Below are positions 22,849 through 31,551 of a stretch of 64,000 bases of DNA, piece after piece; position 1 is the stretch's first letter, and every line of letters starts with the position of its first letter. The stretch comes from Algoriphagus formosus. Its GTDB lineage: Bacteria; Bacteroidota; Bacteroidia; Cytophagales; Cyclobacteriaceae. The stretch lies in contig NZ_NIUC01000002.1 of the NCBI RefSeq assembly GCF_002807035.1, positions 491,477 through 555,476 of the forward strand. Direction: 5' to 3'. The notes under the pieces were generated by a model. That model saw only the letters and a program-made list of their open reading frames with translations, was not told the origin of the DNA and ran no database searches. The position numbers and the translations under genes were made by a program.

Positions 22849-24432
22849 CTACCAATCTAATCCTGGCTGAGTGATTCGAGCATTTTCGCGAGCCTTATGC
22901 TGATCTACAATTTCCTTGACATCTGCCAAAAGCTGCTTTGCATCGTAAACAACCCCGTCCTTAACTGTATATTTAACGCCCCCAACACGGATGGGTTGGT
23001 TATTTTCATCTATTCGAATCGCACCCGTTCCATAAAGGACCTTGAGGTTTTGAAGCGGGTTTTCTTCCAAAATCACAAAATCCGCCAGTTTCCCTACTTC
23101 TACGGTTCCAATCTCCTTTTCCATTCCCAAAGCCTCTGCTCCATACATCGTTGCTGAGCGAATCACTTCCAAGGGATGAAAGCCTGCCTCCCGAAGCAAT
23201 TCCAACTCTCGGATATAGGCAAATCCATACAATTGGTAGATAAATCCTGAGTCAGAACCAGTAGTTACTCTCCCTCCACGATTTTTATACTCGTTGACAA
23301 AAGTCATCCAAAGACGGTAATTCTCCTTCCAAAGCAACTCTTCCTCTGTAGTCCAATCAAACCAATATGAACCATGCGACTGTCTACTTGGCGAGTAAAA
23401 ACGCCATAGGGAAGGTAAGGTGTAGGCGTCATGCCACTCTGCTCTGCGAGCCCGCATCAAGTCCCGGTTTGCTTCATAAATATTGAAGGTTGGATCCAAC
23501 GTGAAATCAAGTTCCAAAAGCTCATTCATCACCTTATTCCAATGCTCTGAATAGGGCTTTGCCGCTTGCTTCCAAAGTTTGCCAGCTTCTGCAAATCGAT
23601 GCTGCTCATTTTGGTAATTGTAATCCAATCGGAAATCCTGAATCGTCCGATCTTCAAAAAGAGCTTCTGGAAGACCGTACCAATGCTCCATGGAAGTTAG
23701 TCCAGCTCGAGCCGAGTGCAATACATTCCAACGAGCCACGTCTAGCTGCTGATGATGCATAGCTGACCGTAAGCCTATTCGCTTGTTTTCGGAAATCGCC
23801 GCCTGCATCACTTCGGGCTTTGCACCAAAGAACTTGATCCCATCAGCACCTTTGGCTTTATTTTCATTGACCCAGGCCTTGGCCTGATCCGCTGTGGTAA
23901 TGGGATTCTCAGCTCCCTGACCAAATGATGTATAGGCCAAAATTCTGGGAGCTGTAATTTGATTGGAAAGCGAGCGGTTTTTTTCATTTAAAACCCAATT
24001 AAGACCATTTCCAGCTGATGGATCCCGAATGGTAGTAACTCCATGCGCCATCCAAAGCTTATATACATACTCGGCTGGAGTTCCTTGCCCTGTACCCCCT
24101 ATGTGTCCATGCATATCCACGAAGCCAGGCAGTAAATAATGCCCCTCCAAGTCTAAAACTTGCGTGTTCTCATCTGCTTTGGGTCGACGGCCTTCCGAAA
24201 TAGGTAAACCGGGATAGCCCACAGTCTGAATACGCGTAATCCTGTTTTTCTCCACCACTATATCCACAGGGCCGACAGGAGGCGCCCCGGTCCCATCAAT
24301 GAGTGTTACTCCTCGAATGATCAATCTATCATAGGGTCCATCACCCTCCTCCCGGTCAGGAGCAGGCATAATTTGAGCAAAGGCATGAAGCGAAAAGACT
24401 GAAAGAATCAGCCCAAGAATAATTTTCCGCAT
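22849..24432 (-). CDS. Secreted amidohydrolase family protein
   Basis: A 527-residue metal-dependent hydrolase with a signal peptide (residues 1-19, ending HAFAQ), so it acts in the periplasm or outside. The metal-binding strand is LLPGFVDMHGHIGG. SMEHW gives a likely metal or substrate His, and TTGSDSGF the conserved catalytic Asp. The C-terminal GAEALGMEKEIGTVEVGKLADFVIL closes the small beta-sandwich, as in imidazolonepropionase- and dihydroorotase-like members. It resembles the TolB-less secreted amidohydrolases frequent in Bacteroidota, which may act on cyclic dipeptides or amides; the substrate is unknown. The gene is downstream of fabI on the same strand but separated by a 156-bp inverted-repeat element. 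Confidence 0.85.
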   Translation of the reverse strand: MRKIILGLILSVFSLHAFAQIMPAPDREEGDGPYDRLIIRGVTLIDGTGAPPVGPVDIVVEKNRITRIQTVGYPGLPISEGRRPKADENTQVLDLEGHYLLPGFVDMHGHIGGTGQGTPAEYVYKLWMAHGVTTIRDPSAGNGLNWVLNEKNRSLSNQITAPRILAYTSFGQGAENPITTADQAKAWVNENKAKGADGIKFFGAKPEVMQAAISENKRIGLRSAMHHQQLDVARWNVLHSARAGLTSMEHWYGLPEALFEDRTIQDFRLDYNYQNEQHRFAEAGKLWKQAAKPYSEHWNKVMNELLELDFTLDPTFNIYEANRDLMRARRAEWHDAYTLPSLWRFYSPSRQSHGSYWFDWTTEEELLWKENYRLWMTFVNEYKNRGGRVTTGSDSGFIYQLYGFAYIRELELLREAGFHPLEVIRSATMYGAEALGMEKEIGTVEVGKLADFVILEENPLQNLKVLYGTGAIRIDENNQPIRVGGVKYTVKDGVVYDAKQLLADVKEIVDQHKARENARITQPGLDW

Positions 24433-24523
24433 GATTTCTGGGTTAGGTGGTTAATTCAAGTCTATAAGTTAGCCGAAAAAACAAAAGGGAAAAATGACTT
24501 TTGGACCAAGCAAACAAAAAAAT

Positions 24524-24679
24524 GGCTGTCTCAAAAGTATTATGTTCCGTCATCGCGATCCCGAAAAGTTCGAGAGAAGCCCGCCTCCCGGAGGGCAGGC
24601 GATCTTAATATTGATTTAAATTAAATCAGGATAGATTGCTTCACTTCGTTCGCAATAACGAAAGCCTTTTAAGACAGCC
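24524..24679. repeat. MITE-like element with 14-bp terminal inverted repeats
   Basis: GGCTGTCTCAAAAG (24524-24537) is the complement of CTTTTAAGACAGCC (24666-24679) except for one base. Inside are a GC-rich hairpin (CGCCTCCCGGAGGGCAGGCG, about 24581-24602) and GTCATCGCGA/TCGCAATAAC arms just inside the ends, so the whole 156 bp can fold back on itself. It lies between amidohydrolase and fabI, both minus strand. No coding potential. Confidence 0.65.
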
Positions 24680-24707
24680 TCTTTTAAAATGATTCTTATC
24701 AGAATAA

Positions 24708-25523
24708 TTATAGATCCTTAAACTGATCCATAATTTCCTCTGAAATACCTGTGTGAGAATATCCTCCATCATGGAAGAGGTTTTGCATAGTCACCATTCT
24801 TGTCAAATCCGAAAACATCGTAACAATGTAATCCGCACAAGCTTCAGCAGAAGCATTTCCAAGTGGGGACATCTTTTCGGCAAAGTTGAAGAAGGAATCA
24901 AATCCTCCAATACCTGTACCAGCAGTTGTCTTGGTTGGCGATTGAGAAATGGTATTGACTCGTACATTTTTCAGCTTACCTAGTCTATATCCATAGCCTC
25001 TAGCGATACTTTCAAGCAAGGCTTTGGCATCAGCCATATCCGTATAAAATGGATAAACCTGCTGAGCGGCAATGTAAGAAAGACCTACAATCGAACCCCA
25101 TTTTTTCATGATATCCATTTTCTCTGCCACCTGCATCATCTTATGGAATGAAATTGCGGAGACATCATAAGACTTCATCGCCCAGTCGTAGTTAAGGTCT
25201 CCGTAAGAGCGGCCTTTTCGGATATTTGGTGACATACCGATGGAATGCAACAAAAAGTCAAAATCACCTCCGAGGAATTCTTTCGCCTCAGTGTATAGCT
25301 TCTCAATATCGTCCAAAACCGTAGCATCCGCAGGAATGACAATGGTATTACACTCTTCTGCAAGTTCTTTGATAGCACCCATTCGCATAGCGATAGGGGC
25401 ATTAGTCAGGACAAACTTTCCACCTTGTTCTTTAACTTTTAGCGCGGTCTTCCAGGCAATGGAGTTTTCATCCAAGGCTCCGGTAATGATTCCGACTTTA
25501 CCTTTTAGCAAGTTTTCTGGCAT
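24708..25523 (-). CDS. fabI: Enoyl-[acyl-carrier-protein] reductase FabI
   Basis: A 271-residue NADH-dependent enoyl-ACP reductase, the last step of each fatty acid elongation cycle. The N-terminal GKVGIITGALDENSIAW is the FabI form of the Rossmann motif. The catalytic pair is in YPFYTDMADAKALL, where Tyr and Lys are separated by six residues (Y-x6-K, FabI type). LLHSIGMSPN and ARGYGYRLG are further conserved parts. It follows recN by 62 bp in the same direction and may be the last gene of the bamD-recN operon. As the likely sole enoyl reductase it would be the triclosan target. Confidence 0.95.
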   Translation of the reverse strand: MPENLLKGKVGIITGALDENSIAWKTALKVKEQGGKFVLTNAPIAMRMGAIKELAEECNTIVIPADATVLDDIEKLYTEAKEFLGGDFDFLLHSIGMSPNIRKGRSYGDLNYDWAMKSYDVSAISFHKMMQVAEKMDIMKKWGSIVGLSYIAAQQVYPFYTDMADAKALLESIARGYGYRLGKLKNVRVNTISQSPTKTTAGTGIGGFDSFFNFAEKMSPLGNASAEACADYIVTMFSDLTRMVTMQNLFHDGGYSHTGISEEIMDQFKDL

Positions 25524-25585
25524 ATTTCTATTGGGTTGATTTCAAAAATTCTTAGCAAAAATAGCTAAAAATTGGGGAAAGCCCC

Positions 25586-27238
25586 TCAATTCGCCAGAAG
25601 CTCACGAGCACTCTGCAAGGCATTCTCTGAGGGCTGTGCTCCAGCTATCATTTTGGCCAGCTCCTGAATACGCTCCTGCTCGTCCAAAAGCTTGATTTTT
25701 GATATAGTTTTGGAGGCTGAATTGTCTTTGAACACAAAGTAATGCATATCCCCTTTCGCCGCTACCTGAGGGAGATGAGTGATGCAAATAATCTGATGCT
25801 TCGCTGAAATATCTTTCATCATTCTGACCATCTGTAAGGCTACCTCTCCAGAAATCCCTGCATCGATTTCATCAAAAATCAAGGTGGGCAAAGCCATTTT
25901 ATCAGCCATCAAATATTTGATTGCAAATAGAAGACGTGAAAACTCTCCTCCTGAAGCGACCTTTTTAAGTGCCTGCAAAGTGCCTCCCTTATTGGCTGAG
26001 AAAAGGACTTCAATCTGATCTAGCCCGGTACTACTTGGGCTAATTTCCTGTCGCTGAAATTTGATTTGCGCATTTTCCATCCCCAAATCTTGCAAGAGGC
26101 CTTTCATGGATTTTTCAAAGTCGGAGAAACAACTTACACGCTTCTTAGTGAGCTTTTCTCCAAAAGATTGCATTGCCTTCTCAGCTTCTGCAAAGTCCTT
26201 TTCAGCTTTTTCCAAACTTTCATCCAAGTTCTGAAATTCGAATACCTGATCGGCTAACTGCTGCTCAATCTCGATCAGTTCTTCGACGGTAAGCACCCCA
26301 TGCTTCTTTTGAAGTTGGTAGATTTTACTCAGACGCTCCCTGATTTCTTCCAGTTTTTCAAAGTCAACTTCGATTTGCCCATCCTCTTCCTCGAGTGTAG
26401 CCAAAATATCCTTGACCTCAATCAAGGCAGACTGAAATCGCTCTCGAATAGACCCAAAAGTATGAGCCAGTCTCTCCAGACTTTGCAAGTGCTGCTGTAT
26501 TTGCCCCATCCCCTGCAAAATCCCAAACTGCTCATCTTCAAAAAGACCACTAGCCTCCTGAATCTTAAGCTTGATCTCCTCGGCATTTTCGAGGATTTCT
26601 TGCTTGGATTCCAATTCTGTCTGCTCCCCTTCCTGAAGCGAAAGGGCACTTAATTCATCCAGTTGGAATTGATTGAAATCAGCCTCTTTCTGAAGCTCCA
26701 AAGCTTTCTTCTTGAGTTGGTCTAAGTGTTTTTTTGCTTTTCGAAAGTCATGGTAGGCTCCTTGATAAGCAGCCAACTCCCGATTGGATTGAGAATAAGC
26801 ATCCACCAAGCCCAATTGATAGGCTCCATCTCCGAGCAAAAGGGTGTCATGCTGTGAATGTACATCCATCAGCTTTTCACCAAGACTTTTCAGCACATCC
26901 AATAATACAGGCGTATCATTGACAAAAGATCTTGATTTACCGGAAGGGCTGATTTCTCTACGAATGATACAGGGCTCTTCGTACTCCAAATCATTCTCTT
27001 CAAAAAATCCTTGCAATCCGTAAGATCCAAGTTCAAACCAGCCTTCCACAATGCATTTTTTATCCTCGTGAAGGAGCACTTTGGTATCGGCTCGTTTTCC
27101 AAGTAGCAATCCCACGGCTCCAAGCATGATGGATTTTCCTGCACCCGTTTCACCGGTAATCATATTCAGACCGGCTCCAGGTTGCATTTTCAGATCATCA
27201 ATCAGTGCATAATTGGATATACTGAGGGATTTGAGCAT
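25586..27238 (-). CDS. recN: DNA repair protein RecN
   Basis: A 550-residue SMC-like ATPase for double-strand break repair. The Walker A motif GETGAGKS is at residues 29-36. The long central region (about 150-380) is a Glu/Lys/Gln-rich coiled coil. The C-terminus contains the signature SGGEFSRLLFAIKYLMA and the Walker B LIFDEIDAGISGEVA, followed by QIICITHLPQVAAKGD. The length is normal and no frameshift is seen. It follows DUF4835 by 35 bp, the usual gene order in Bacteroidota. Cytoplasmic, acting on the nucleoid. Confidence 0.96.
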   Translation of the reverse strand: MLKSLSISNYALIDDLKMQPGAGLNMITGETGAGKSIMLGAVGLLLGKRADTKVLLHEDKKCIVEGWFELGSYGLQGFFEENDLEYEEPCIIRREISPSGKSRSFVNDTPVLLDVLKSLGEKLMDVHSQHDTLLLGDGAYQLGLVDAYSQSNRELAAYQGAYHDFRKAKKHLDQLKKKALELQKEADFNQFQLDELSALSLQEGEQTELESKQEILENAEEIKLKIQEASGLFEDEQFGILQGMGQIQQHLQSLERLAHTFGSIRERFQSALIEVKDILATLEEEDGQIEVDFEKLEEIRERLSKIYQLQKKHGVLTVEELIEIEQQLADQVFEFQNLDESLEKAEKDFAEAEKAMQSFGEKLTKKRVSCFSDFEKSMKGLLQDLGMENAQIKFQRQEISPSSTGLDQIEVLFSANKGGTLQALKKVASGGEFSRLLFAIKYLMADKMALPTLIFDEIDAGISGEVALQMVRMMKDISAKHQIICITHLPQVAAKGDMHYFVFKDNSASKTISKIKLLDEQERIQELAKMIAGAQPSENALQSARELLAN

Positions 27239-27273
27239 GGATTTTACGTTTGTACAAAGCTAAAAAATCAAGC

Positions 27274-28182
27274 TTAGCTTTTCAGCAGCTCATTGTACTT
27301 TCTCGCATTATTTGGATCCACTTCCAAAAGCAATTCTACTGCTTCTGTCCGTATCTCAAAAGGGGCATTCTTTAATACCTGTGCAATCTCATCTCCTTTG
27401 GCATCCATAAAAGAAATCGTGAAGATCCCATTGGGTTGTGCCTTATTGGCCTCTGCCACCAAGCGAATGGCTTCCAGCATATTTTGGTAGGCCTTCTCAG
27501 GGTCTATCTGCAAAATATCCAATCCCTGTCTATGGTAGAGGTAATACGCCTCTCGAATCGAGGAGTAAACAGAGGAGGTATAAATATCATTGATCAACCA
27601 AAATCGATTCCTTCGATCGGAGTTACTTTGTCCCCAGCCTGCGCGACCTGATTGTTGAGCATTATTCACTATGTCATTTGCTACAGCAAAAAAGGGATCT
27701 CCGCCTTTGTTCTGAAAACTATCGTAATCTAAACCAAGAGCGATATTGGCATAGTAAGCTAAAAGCGAGGAGATGTTATTAAGGAAGGTGAAGCGATTAA
27801 ACTCTAGGGGTTGAGATTCAATAAACTCAAAATTCCAAGTTCGATCGGCAAAATTGAAAAGGAGACTTTCATAATTGGTTCCATAAACCGGCCGTACGGT
27901 TTGTACTTGTACCGTTGCAGAAAATGACCCTACGGTAGTGGCCTCATTGATGGTGATCAGCAAATTTCCTTTGATCCGCTCCTCCGGCCGAAACTCGTCA
28001 GTAGTCCAAGATCGTCCATTAAGGAACTGCTCAAAACTAGCCTTCATTTGGTTAAAAATATCCGTATTCTGAAGATTGGAGCGCTCACTGTTGATCGTGA
28101 CTGTAAAGTTGAGCTCTTGGGCCTTTACAATTCCGACCAGCAGAAACAAGGAAAGAAAGCTGATTATTTTTATCATTCTCAT
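27274..28182 (-). CDS. DUF4835 family secreted protein
   Basis: A 302-residue protein with a signal peptide (residues 1-21, ending VKAQ). It matches DUF4835, a Bacteroidota-specific family that lies between coaBC and recN in most genomes I know; its function has not been described to my knowledge. Seen features are NSERSNLQNTDIFNQMKASFEQFLN near the N-terminus and a conserved ANIALGLDYDSF plus FWLINDIYTSS. The conserved place near bamD suggests an envelope role. An alternative ATG two codons later (MIKIIS) is equally good. Confidence 0.85.
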   Translation of the reverse strand: MRMIKIISFLSLFLLVGIVKAQELNFTVTINSERSNLQNTDIFNQMKASFEQFLNGRSWTTDEFRPEERIKGNLLITINEATTVGSFSATVQVQTVRPVYGTNYESLLFNFADRTWNFEFIESQPLEFNRFTFLNNISSLLAYYANIALGLDYDSFQNKGGDPFFAVANDIVNNAQQSGRAGWGQSNSDRRNRFWLINDIYTSSVYSSIREAYYLYHRQGLDILQIDPEKAYQNMLEAIRLVAEANKAQPNGIFTISFMDAKGDEIAQVLKNAPFEIRTEAVELLLEVDPNNARKYNELLKS

Positions 28183-28197
28183 ACAATAAAGAAAAAA

Positions 28198-29412
28198 TCA
28201 GATCAGCGTCCAACTGCTCTCCCGCTTGATATGATCCAGGATCAATTGGGCGATTTCCGACTTAGATGCGAGTGGAGATTTCCATTGGCCTCCATTTTTG
28301 GAGAAAACAGTCACCCGATTGGTATCCAAACGAAAACCTGCGCCACTTTCTTTCATGGAGTTAAGAACAATTAGATCAAAATTCTTGCGCTGAAGCTTCT
28401 CCTTTGCATGAAACTCTTCATTTTCTGTTTCGAGCGCAAAGCCTACATGGAATTGTTTAGGCTGCTTTTTACTTCCCAGCTCTTTGGCGATGTCAACATT
28501 CTTCTTCAGGCGAATCTGCATAGCATCCTCATCCTTTTTAATTTTTTCGGTAGCGACGGTAGCTGGTGCATAATCTGCCACCGCAGCCGTGAAAACAACG
28601 ATGTCCATCTGACTATGAATAGCTGAGGCTGCATGAAACATCTCCTCGGCACTGTTCACATCTTTCCAGTGAAATTTCTCTTTATTAACAGGAATAGCCA
28701 CAGGGCCTGAAATCACCCAAACCTCCGCACCTCTTTCCAAGAACGCCTCGGCGAGTGCTAGTCCCATTTTACCGCTTGAATGATTGCTGATGAAGCGAAC
28801 AGGATCAATCGCTTCTTGAGTCGGCCCCATGGTGAGGGCTACCTTTTTTCCGGAAAAATCACCTTTGGATTCAAAAAATCGTTGTATTTCTTCTAGAATC
28901 TTTTCAGGTTCCATCATCCGACCCTGACCAGATAGCCCGGAAGCTAATTCTCCGCTTTCGGCATCCAGTAGTCGGTTTCCAAAACCTTGAATAGTAGCTA
29001 GATTTTTTCTGACGGATGGATGCTGATACATATCAAGATCCATCGCAGGAGCTACCCAAACCGGACATCTTGCTGAAAGGTAGGTAGCTAGAAGTAGGTT
29101 ATCACAAAGCCCATTTGCCATTTTGCCGAGGGTATTGGCTGAAAGAGGCGCAATGATCATCAAGTCTGCCCAAAGCCCCAATTCCACGTGGTTGTTCCAA
29201 GTGCCCGTTTCATCTTTTTGGAAAGTATGTAAAACTGGATGTTTGGAAAGGGTAGCTAGGGTCAAAGGGCCTATAAAATCAAGAGCAGAGGCCGTCATAA
29301 TGACTTGGACCTCTGCTCCTGCCTTTACTAATAATCTGACCAAGAAAGCGGACTTATAGGCAGCAATGCTACCTGTGACTCCAAGAAGTATTCGCTTTCC
29401 TTCGAGATTCAT
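28198..29412 (-). CDS. coaBC: Bifunctional CoaBC (phosphopantothenoylcysteine synthetase/decarboxylase)
   Basis: A 404-residue bifunctional enzyme of coenzyme A synthesis. Residues 1-185 are the FMN-dependent decarboxylase CoaC: ILLGVTGSIAAYKS, then APLSANTLGKMANGLCDNLL, then the flexible flap region AVAPAMDLDMYQHP. Residues 190-404 are the CTP-dependent synthetase CoaB: GPTQEAIDPVRFISNHSSGKMG, FTAAVADYAP and LKKNVDIAKELG. The start overlaps the rpoZ stop by one base (TAATG), so they are translationally coupled. Cytoplasmic. Confidence 0.96.
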   Translation of the reverse strand: MNLEGKRILLGVTGSIAAYKSAFLVRLLVKAGAEVQVIMTASALDFIGPLTLATLSKHPVLHTFQKDETGTWNNHVELGLWADLMIIAPLSANTLGKMANGLCDNLLLATYLSARCPVWVAPAMDLDMYQHPSVRKNLATIQGFGNRLLDAESGELASGLSGQGRMMEPEKILEEIQRFFESKGDFSGKKVALTMGPTQEAIDPVRFISNHSSGKMGLALAEAFLERGAEVWVISGPVAIPVNKEKFHWKDVNSAEEMFHAASAIHSQMDIVVFTAAVADYAPATVATEKIKKDEDAMQIRLKKNVDIAKELGSKKQPKQFHVGFALETENEEFHAKEKLQRKNFDLIVLNSMKESGAGFRLDTNRVTVFSKNGGQWKSPLASKSEIAQLILDHIKRESSWTLI

Positions 29413-29723
29413 TATTCAGTTTCTTCTTCAGGATATCTGTGGTATAATTTTCCATCCAGATATTCTTCCATTGCCAAAGTAGATGGTTTTGGCATACGCT
29501 CATAAAACTTGGAAATCTCGATTTGCTCCTTGTTTTCGAAAACTTCTTCAAGGTTATCTACTGTAGAAGCAAACTCAGAAAGCTTGCCATTCAATTCCTC
29601 TTTAAGGTTATTGGAAATCTGCTTTGCACGCTGACCTACCAAGTGGATGGACTCATAAATGTTCCCGGTTTCCTCGGATACTTTGTCCAAATCTCGGGTA
29701 ATGATTGATGGATTAACTGCCAT
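29412..29723 (-). CDS. rpoZ: RNA polymerase omega subunit
   Basis: A 103-residue protein of the Bacteroidota omega type, which helps assemble the RNA polymerase beta-prime subunit. The core is DLDKVSEETGNIYESIHLVGQRAKQI (residues 11-36), the conserved omega helix-turn-helix; the rest is acidic, as usual for this phylum. It lies between bamD (2-bp gap) and coaBC (1-bp overlap). It is easily missed because it diverges strongly from the proteobacterial form. Confidence 0.88.
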   Translation of the reverse strand: MAVNPSIITRDLDKVSEETGNIYESIHLVGQRAKQISNNLKEELNGKLSEFASTVDNLEEVFENKEQIEISKFYERMPKPSTLAMEEYLDGKLYHRYPEEETE

Positions 29724-29725
29724 GT

Positions 29726-30646
29726 TTATCGTTGTTTAATTTCTTCTGTTGGTTTTATTGCGCTGACTGAAGTAGTATCAGCAGCTTTTTCGGATCGCTC
29801 CGCAATATCTCTTTTTACCTTTAGGTGACTATTCAACTCTTCACGAGCTGTATTTTCATAATCTTTCACCTCTGCCGTGAAATTACTATCTGGATATCTT
29901 CGATAGAAATTCATCGAATATTGGAATACATCGTTGAGTCGTTCTTCTTTTTTGGAGAAAATACTGTTTACAGCATACTCTGTACTTACCTCTACCAGTT
30001 TGTAAGCCAACTCTTCGTTGTATTCACTTTCAGGATAATCCTTTGCAAAATTCTGGAAATTGACAATACACGCTCTCAGGAAGTCTCCTGGAAATAAACC
30101 GTCTTTCAAACGGTAATACATCATCGACTCTTCATAGGCTTTCTGCTCAAACCGCTTCTCTAAGTCGGTCAGCATTTCCAAAGCTCGCTCATAACTATCC
30201 GAGCCGGGATACCTCGTCACAAACTGCTGAATTGCTGCTACTGCCTCTTGGCTACTCTGCTGATCCAAATTGAAATCAGGAGCATCTAGGAAAAGGGAAT
30301 AAGCATGCATAAACAGGGCTTCTTCTGCCAAAGGGCTTCGGTTGTATGTCCTGTAGAAATTATTGAAATAACCAGCAGATTCGATGTAGCGCTTAGTTTT
30401 GAAATGGCAATAGGCGTAATTGTAATCCGCCAATTCTGCCTTTTCGCTACCTCTGATGATAGGAATCACCTTGTCATAAAGAATGATCGCCTTATTGTAT
30501 TCTCCTTTTTGATAGTAGTCATTGGCACCTTCGTAGAGCTCCTCCCAGTTGGTACTTTTTTCCAACTTGGCAAATGGGCCACAGGAGAGGCAAAGTGTGA
30601 CAAAAACAAGTAAAATAAAGGGGACTTTTCGCATATTCATTTTCAA
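29726..30646 (-). CDS. bamD: Outer membrane protein assembly factor BamD
   Basis: A 306-residue lipoprotein of the BAM complex that inserts outer membrane beta-barrels. The lipobox is CLSC with Cys22. Residues about 33-250 form tetratricopeptide-type helices: NDYYQKGEYNKAIILYDKV, then RYIESAGYFNNFYRTYNRSPLAEEALFM, then AAIQQFVTRYPGSDS, matching BamD. The C-terminal tail is Lys/Glu-rich. It heads the bamD-rpoZ-coaBC-DUF4835-recN operon. A second in-frame ATG at codon 5 could also serve as start. Confidence 0.92.
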   Translation of the reverse strand: MKMNMRKVPFILLVFVTLCLSCGPFAKLEKSTNWEELYEGANDYYQKGEYNKAIILYDKVIPIIRGSEKAELADYNYAYCHFKTKRYIESAGYFNNFYRTYNRSPLAEEALFMHAYSLFLDAPDFNLDQQSSQEAVAAIQQFVTRYPGSDSYERALEMLTDLEKRFEQKAYEESMMYYRLKDGLFPGDFLRACIVNFQNFAKDYPESEYNEELAYKLVEVSTEYAVNSIFSKKEERLNDVFQYSMNFYRRYPDSNFTAEVKDYENTAREELNSHLKVKRDIAERSEKAADTTSVSAIKPTEEIKQR

Positions 30647-30700
30647 GACCGCAAATATACGGGATAATAGTTGGTATTCAAATGGATAGGATTGCTTAGG

Positions 30701-31417
30701 TTACTTCTTAACAACGAGTTTCTTTGTAACAATATTTTTATTGTCCAAAAACAGTGTGTAGAAATAAACACCTGGATGAAAATCAGAAACGTTGATTAGC
30801 AAGGAGGATCTGTCAGGATCTAGCTCATATTCTGCTACAGGGTTTCCGATAAAGCTATTTATGGTGATTTTAGCTAATGTTTCTCGCTTTTTCAGCTTGT
30901 AATCTAGTTGTGCTACCCGATTGCTTGGATTAGGATAGACCTCAGAAATGGTAATTGCGTCATAATCCGATTCATCGATTTTCTTGGCAGGGTCAGTGAC
31001 ATCGTATTGGGCTTGAACAACAAATGATTCCCGAATATTAGACGTATTCACAAAGATCAAATCAAAGGCTCCACGAGTCTCTGCAATACCAAGAGAAAAC
31101 TCCAAATAAAGATCCGTAATAATCTCACCCGGAGCTAGCGTTACTTTTATTTTGGCTAAATCTCGCTTTGCATCAAAACAGGCATCTCCGATACAGATTT
31201 TCATCTCCTGTGAAGAACCAATATCTCCACTGATATTTTTCAGGAAGTAGGTTTTTTCAACCTCGGATTCGTTTTGAAGGATGATGGTTTTCCGCTGGGA
31301 TGCACCGATGTCGCCATCGAATGAAAGTCCCTCACTTAGCACACGGACCTCTTGTGCTTCCGCCAGTAGCGGAAGGGTCACAAAAACCCATGCAAAAATT
31401 CTAAGGAAAACTTTCAT
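30701..31417 (-). CDS. T9SS type A sorting domain-containing protein
   Basis: 238 residues from the ATG at 31417; the longer frame to 31474 adds 19 residues ahead of a clean signal peptide (MKVFLRIFAWVFVTLPLLAE). The C-terminal ~75 residues are a type IX secretion sorting domain: EVYPNPSNRVAQLDYKL, GNPVAEYELDP and DFHPGVYFYTLFLDNKNIVTKKLVVKK in shortened form. The middle (residues 25-150) is Ig-like, with the two cysteines of KICIGDACFDA. It is exported across the outer membrane by the T9SS. The function is unknown. It lies between bamD and the ostA-like gene, all minus strand. Confidence 0.88.
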   Translation of the reverse strand: MKVFLRIFAWVFVTLPLLAEAQEVRVLSEGLSFDGDIGASQRKTIILQNESEVEKTYFLKNISGDIGSSQEMKICIGDACFDAKRDLAKIKVTLAPGEIITDLYLEFSLGIAETRGAFDLIFVNTSNIRESFVVQAQYDVTDPAKKIDESDYDAITISEVYPNPSNRVAQLDYKLKKRETLAKITINSFIGNPVAEYELDPDRSSLLINVSDFHPGVYFYTLFLDNKNIVTKKLVVKK

Positions 31418-31551
31418 GTAAAATTCTATTCGATAAGCCTGTCGTCTGATACTTTCGAGAAGTAATATACTCACAAAAATACGCAGTAGGTAATCTTGGG
31501 ACGAAAATTTGCGGTTAATTGTTGTTAACCTTTATAAAATATTTCCGGCTT

